DNA from: Macrosoma leucophasiata
Taxonomy: Eukaryota; Arthropoda; Insecta; Lepidoptera; Hedylidae
Direction of reading: 5' to 3'
DNA: 64,000 nucleotides
NCBI GenBank assembly: GCA_036365455.1
Contig: JAWQUS010000001.1
Coordinates: forward strand, 22,175,001 to 22,239,000
Shown one piece after another: positions 63,853 through 64,000 of the stretch (the stretch's first letter is position 1; each line of letters begins with the position of its first letter). The position numbers were made by a program, and so were the translations under genes. The notes under the pieces were generated by a model, which was not told the origin of the DNA, searched no databases, and worked only from the letters and a program-made list of their open reading frames with translations.

Positions 63853-64000
63853 GCACATTACCTAATATACTTGCCGCTAAATGGTAGTGTTCAGCACTAT
63901 AGTGTTCCGGTCAGGTGGTAATGTACGCCCTTGTAATTTCCGGCACAGAGGCATAACACCCTAGGCCTCAGGAGTGAAAACGCATCTGCATTTTGACCTT
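63853..64000 (+). repeat. Family A repeat, 5'-truncated, running off the window
   Basis: Starts within the family at gcacattacctaatatactt and continues in register to the last base. Confidence 0.9.

Noticed and set aside
1..64000. A novel host defence or metabolic gene cluster
   Set aside because: No non-transposon protein families are recognisable; all long frames are explained by mobile elements.

Overview
The window looks like repeat-rich, AT-rich animal nuclear DNA. It most resembles a moth or butterfly (Lepidoptera): several interspersed repeats have the character of lepidopteran repeats I know from memory, namely a tRNA-headed SINE, Penelope-type termini, repeats opening with 'cccgcgacttcgtccgcgtg', and LINEs with AAATA-type tails. 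I see no bacterial operons, rRNA or CRISPR array, and no multi-exon host gene that I can name. Almost every long reading frame belongs to a transposable element.

Layout. 0-6 kb: a 126-bp tandem duplication, a tRNA-SINE carrying a small nested insertion, an ~870-bp repeat with a 48-codon frame, and fragments of repeat family A. 6.7-8.2 kb: a 5'-truncated LINE reverse-transcriptase pseudogene on the minus strand, split by a Penelope-terminus insertion with a 13-bp target duplication. 11.4-12.6 kb: a non-autonomous hAT element with a perfect 8-bp duplication and two abutting small inverted-repeat elements. 13.0-15.0 kb: nested inverted repeats built around two tRNA-like cloverleaf sequences. 18.5-19.8 kb: a Penelope-like element with GIY-YIG and linker segments in opposite orientation. 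22.1-23.3 kb: a dead mariner with both terminal repeats. 25.2-25.5 kb: two back-to-back inverted-repeat elements. 28.5-28.9 kb: a second hAT-like element. 31.6-32.1 kb: a fold-back element with ~156-bp arms and a central palindrome.

The main coding content is two complete LINEs of one family in opposite orientation. Copy 1 is on the minus strand at about 35.7-40.8 kb and copy 2 on the plus strand at about 53.8-58.6 kb. Each has an open ORF1 (253/258 aa, RRM/FP25K-like) and an open ORF2 (971/975 aa, endonuclease plus reverse transcriptase). They share a 3' stem-loop whose two versions differ by a compensatory base-pair change, followed by an AAATA-type tail. Copy 1 has a ~425-bp poly(A) retroposon (family G) in the spacer between its ORFs. 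A second family-G copy lies at 43.9-44.3 kb with an 8-bp target duplication.

The rest is mostly non-coding, with about 17 copies or fragments of a ~290-bp A-tailed repeat (family A), four tRNA-SINE copies and smaller families. The only candidate host coding sequence is a possible 81-bp internal exon at 43,566-43,646, with good splice-site context and raised GC. All family names are from memory of motifs; no database search was run.
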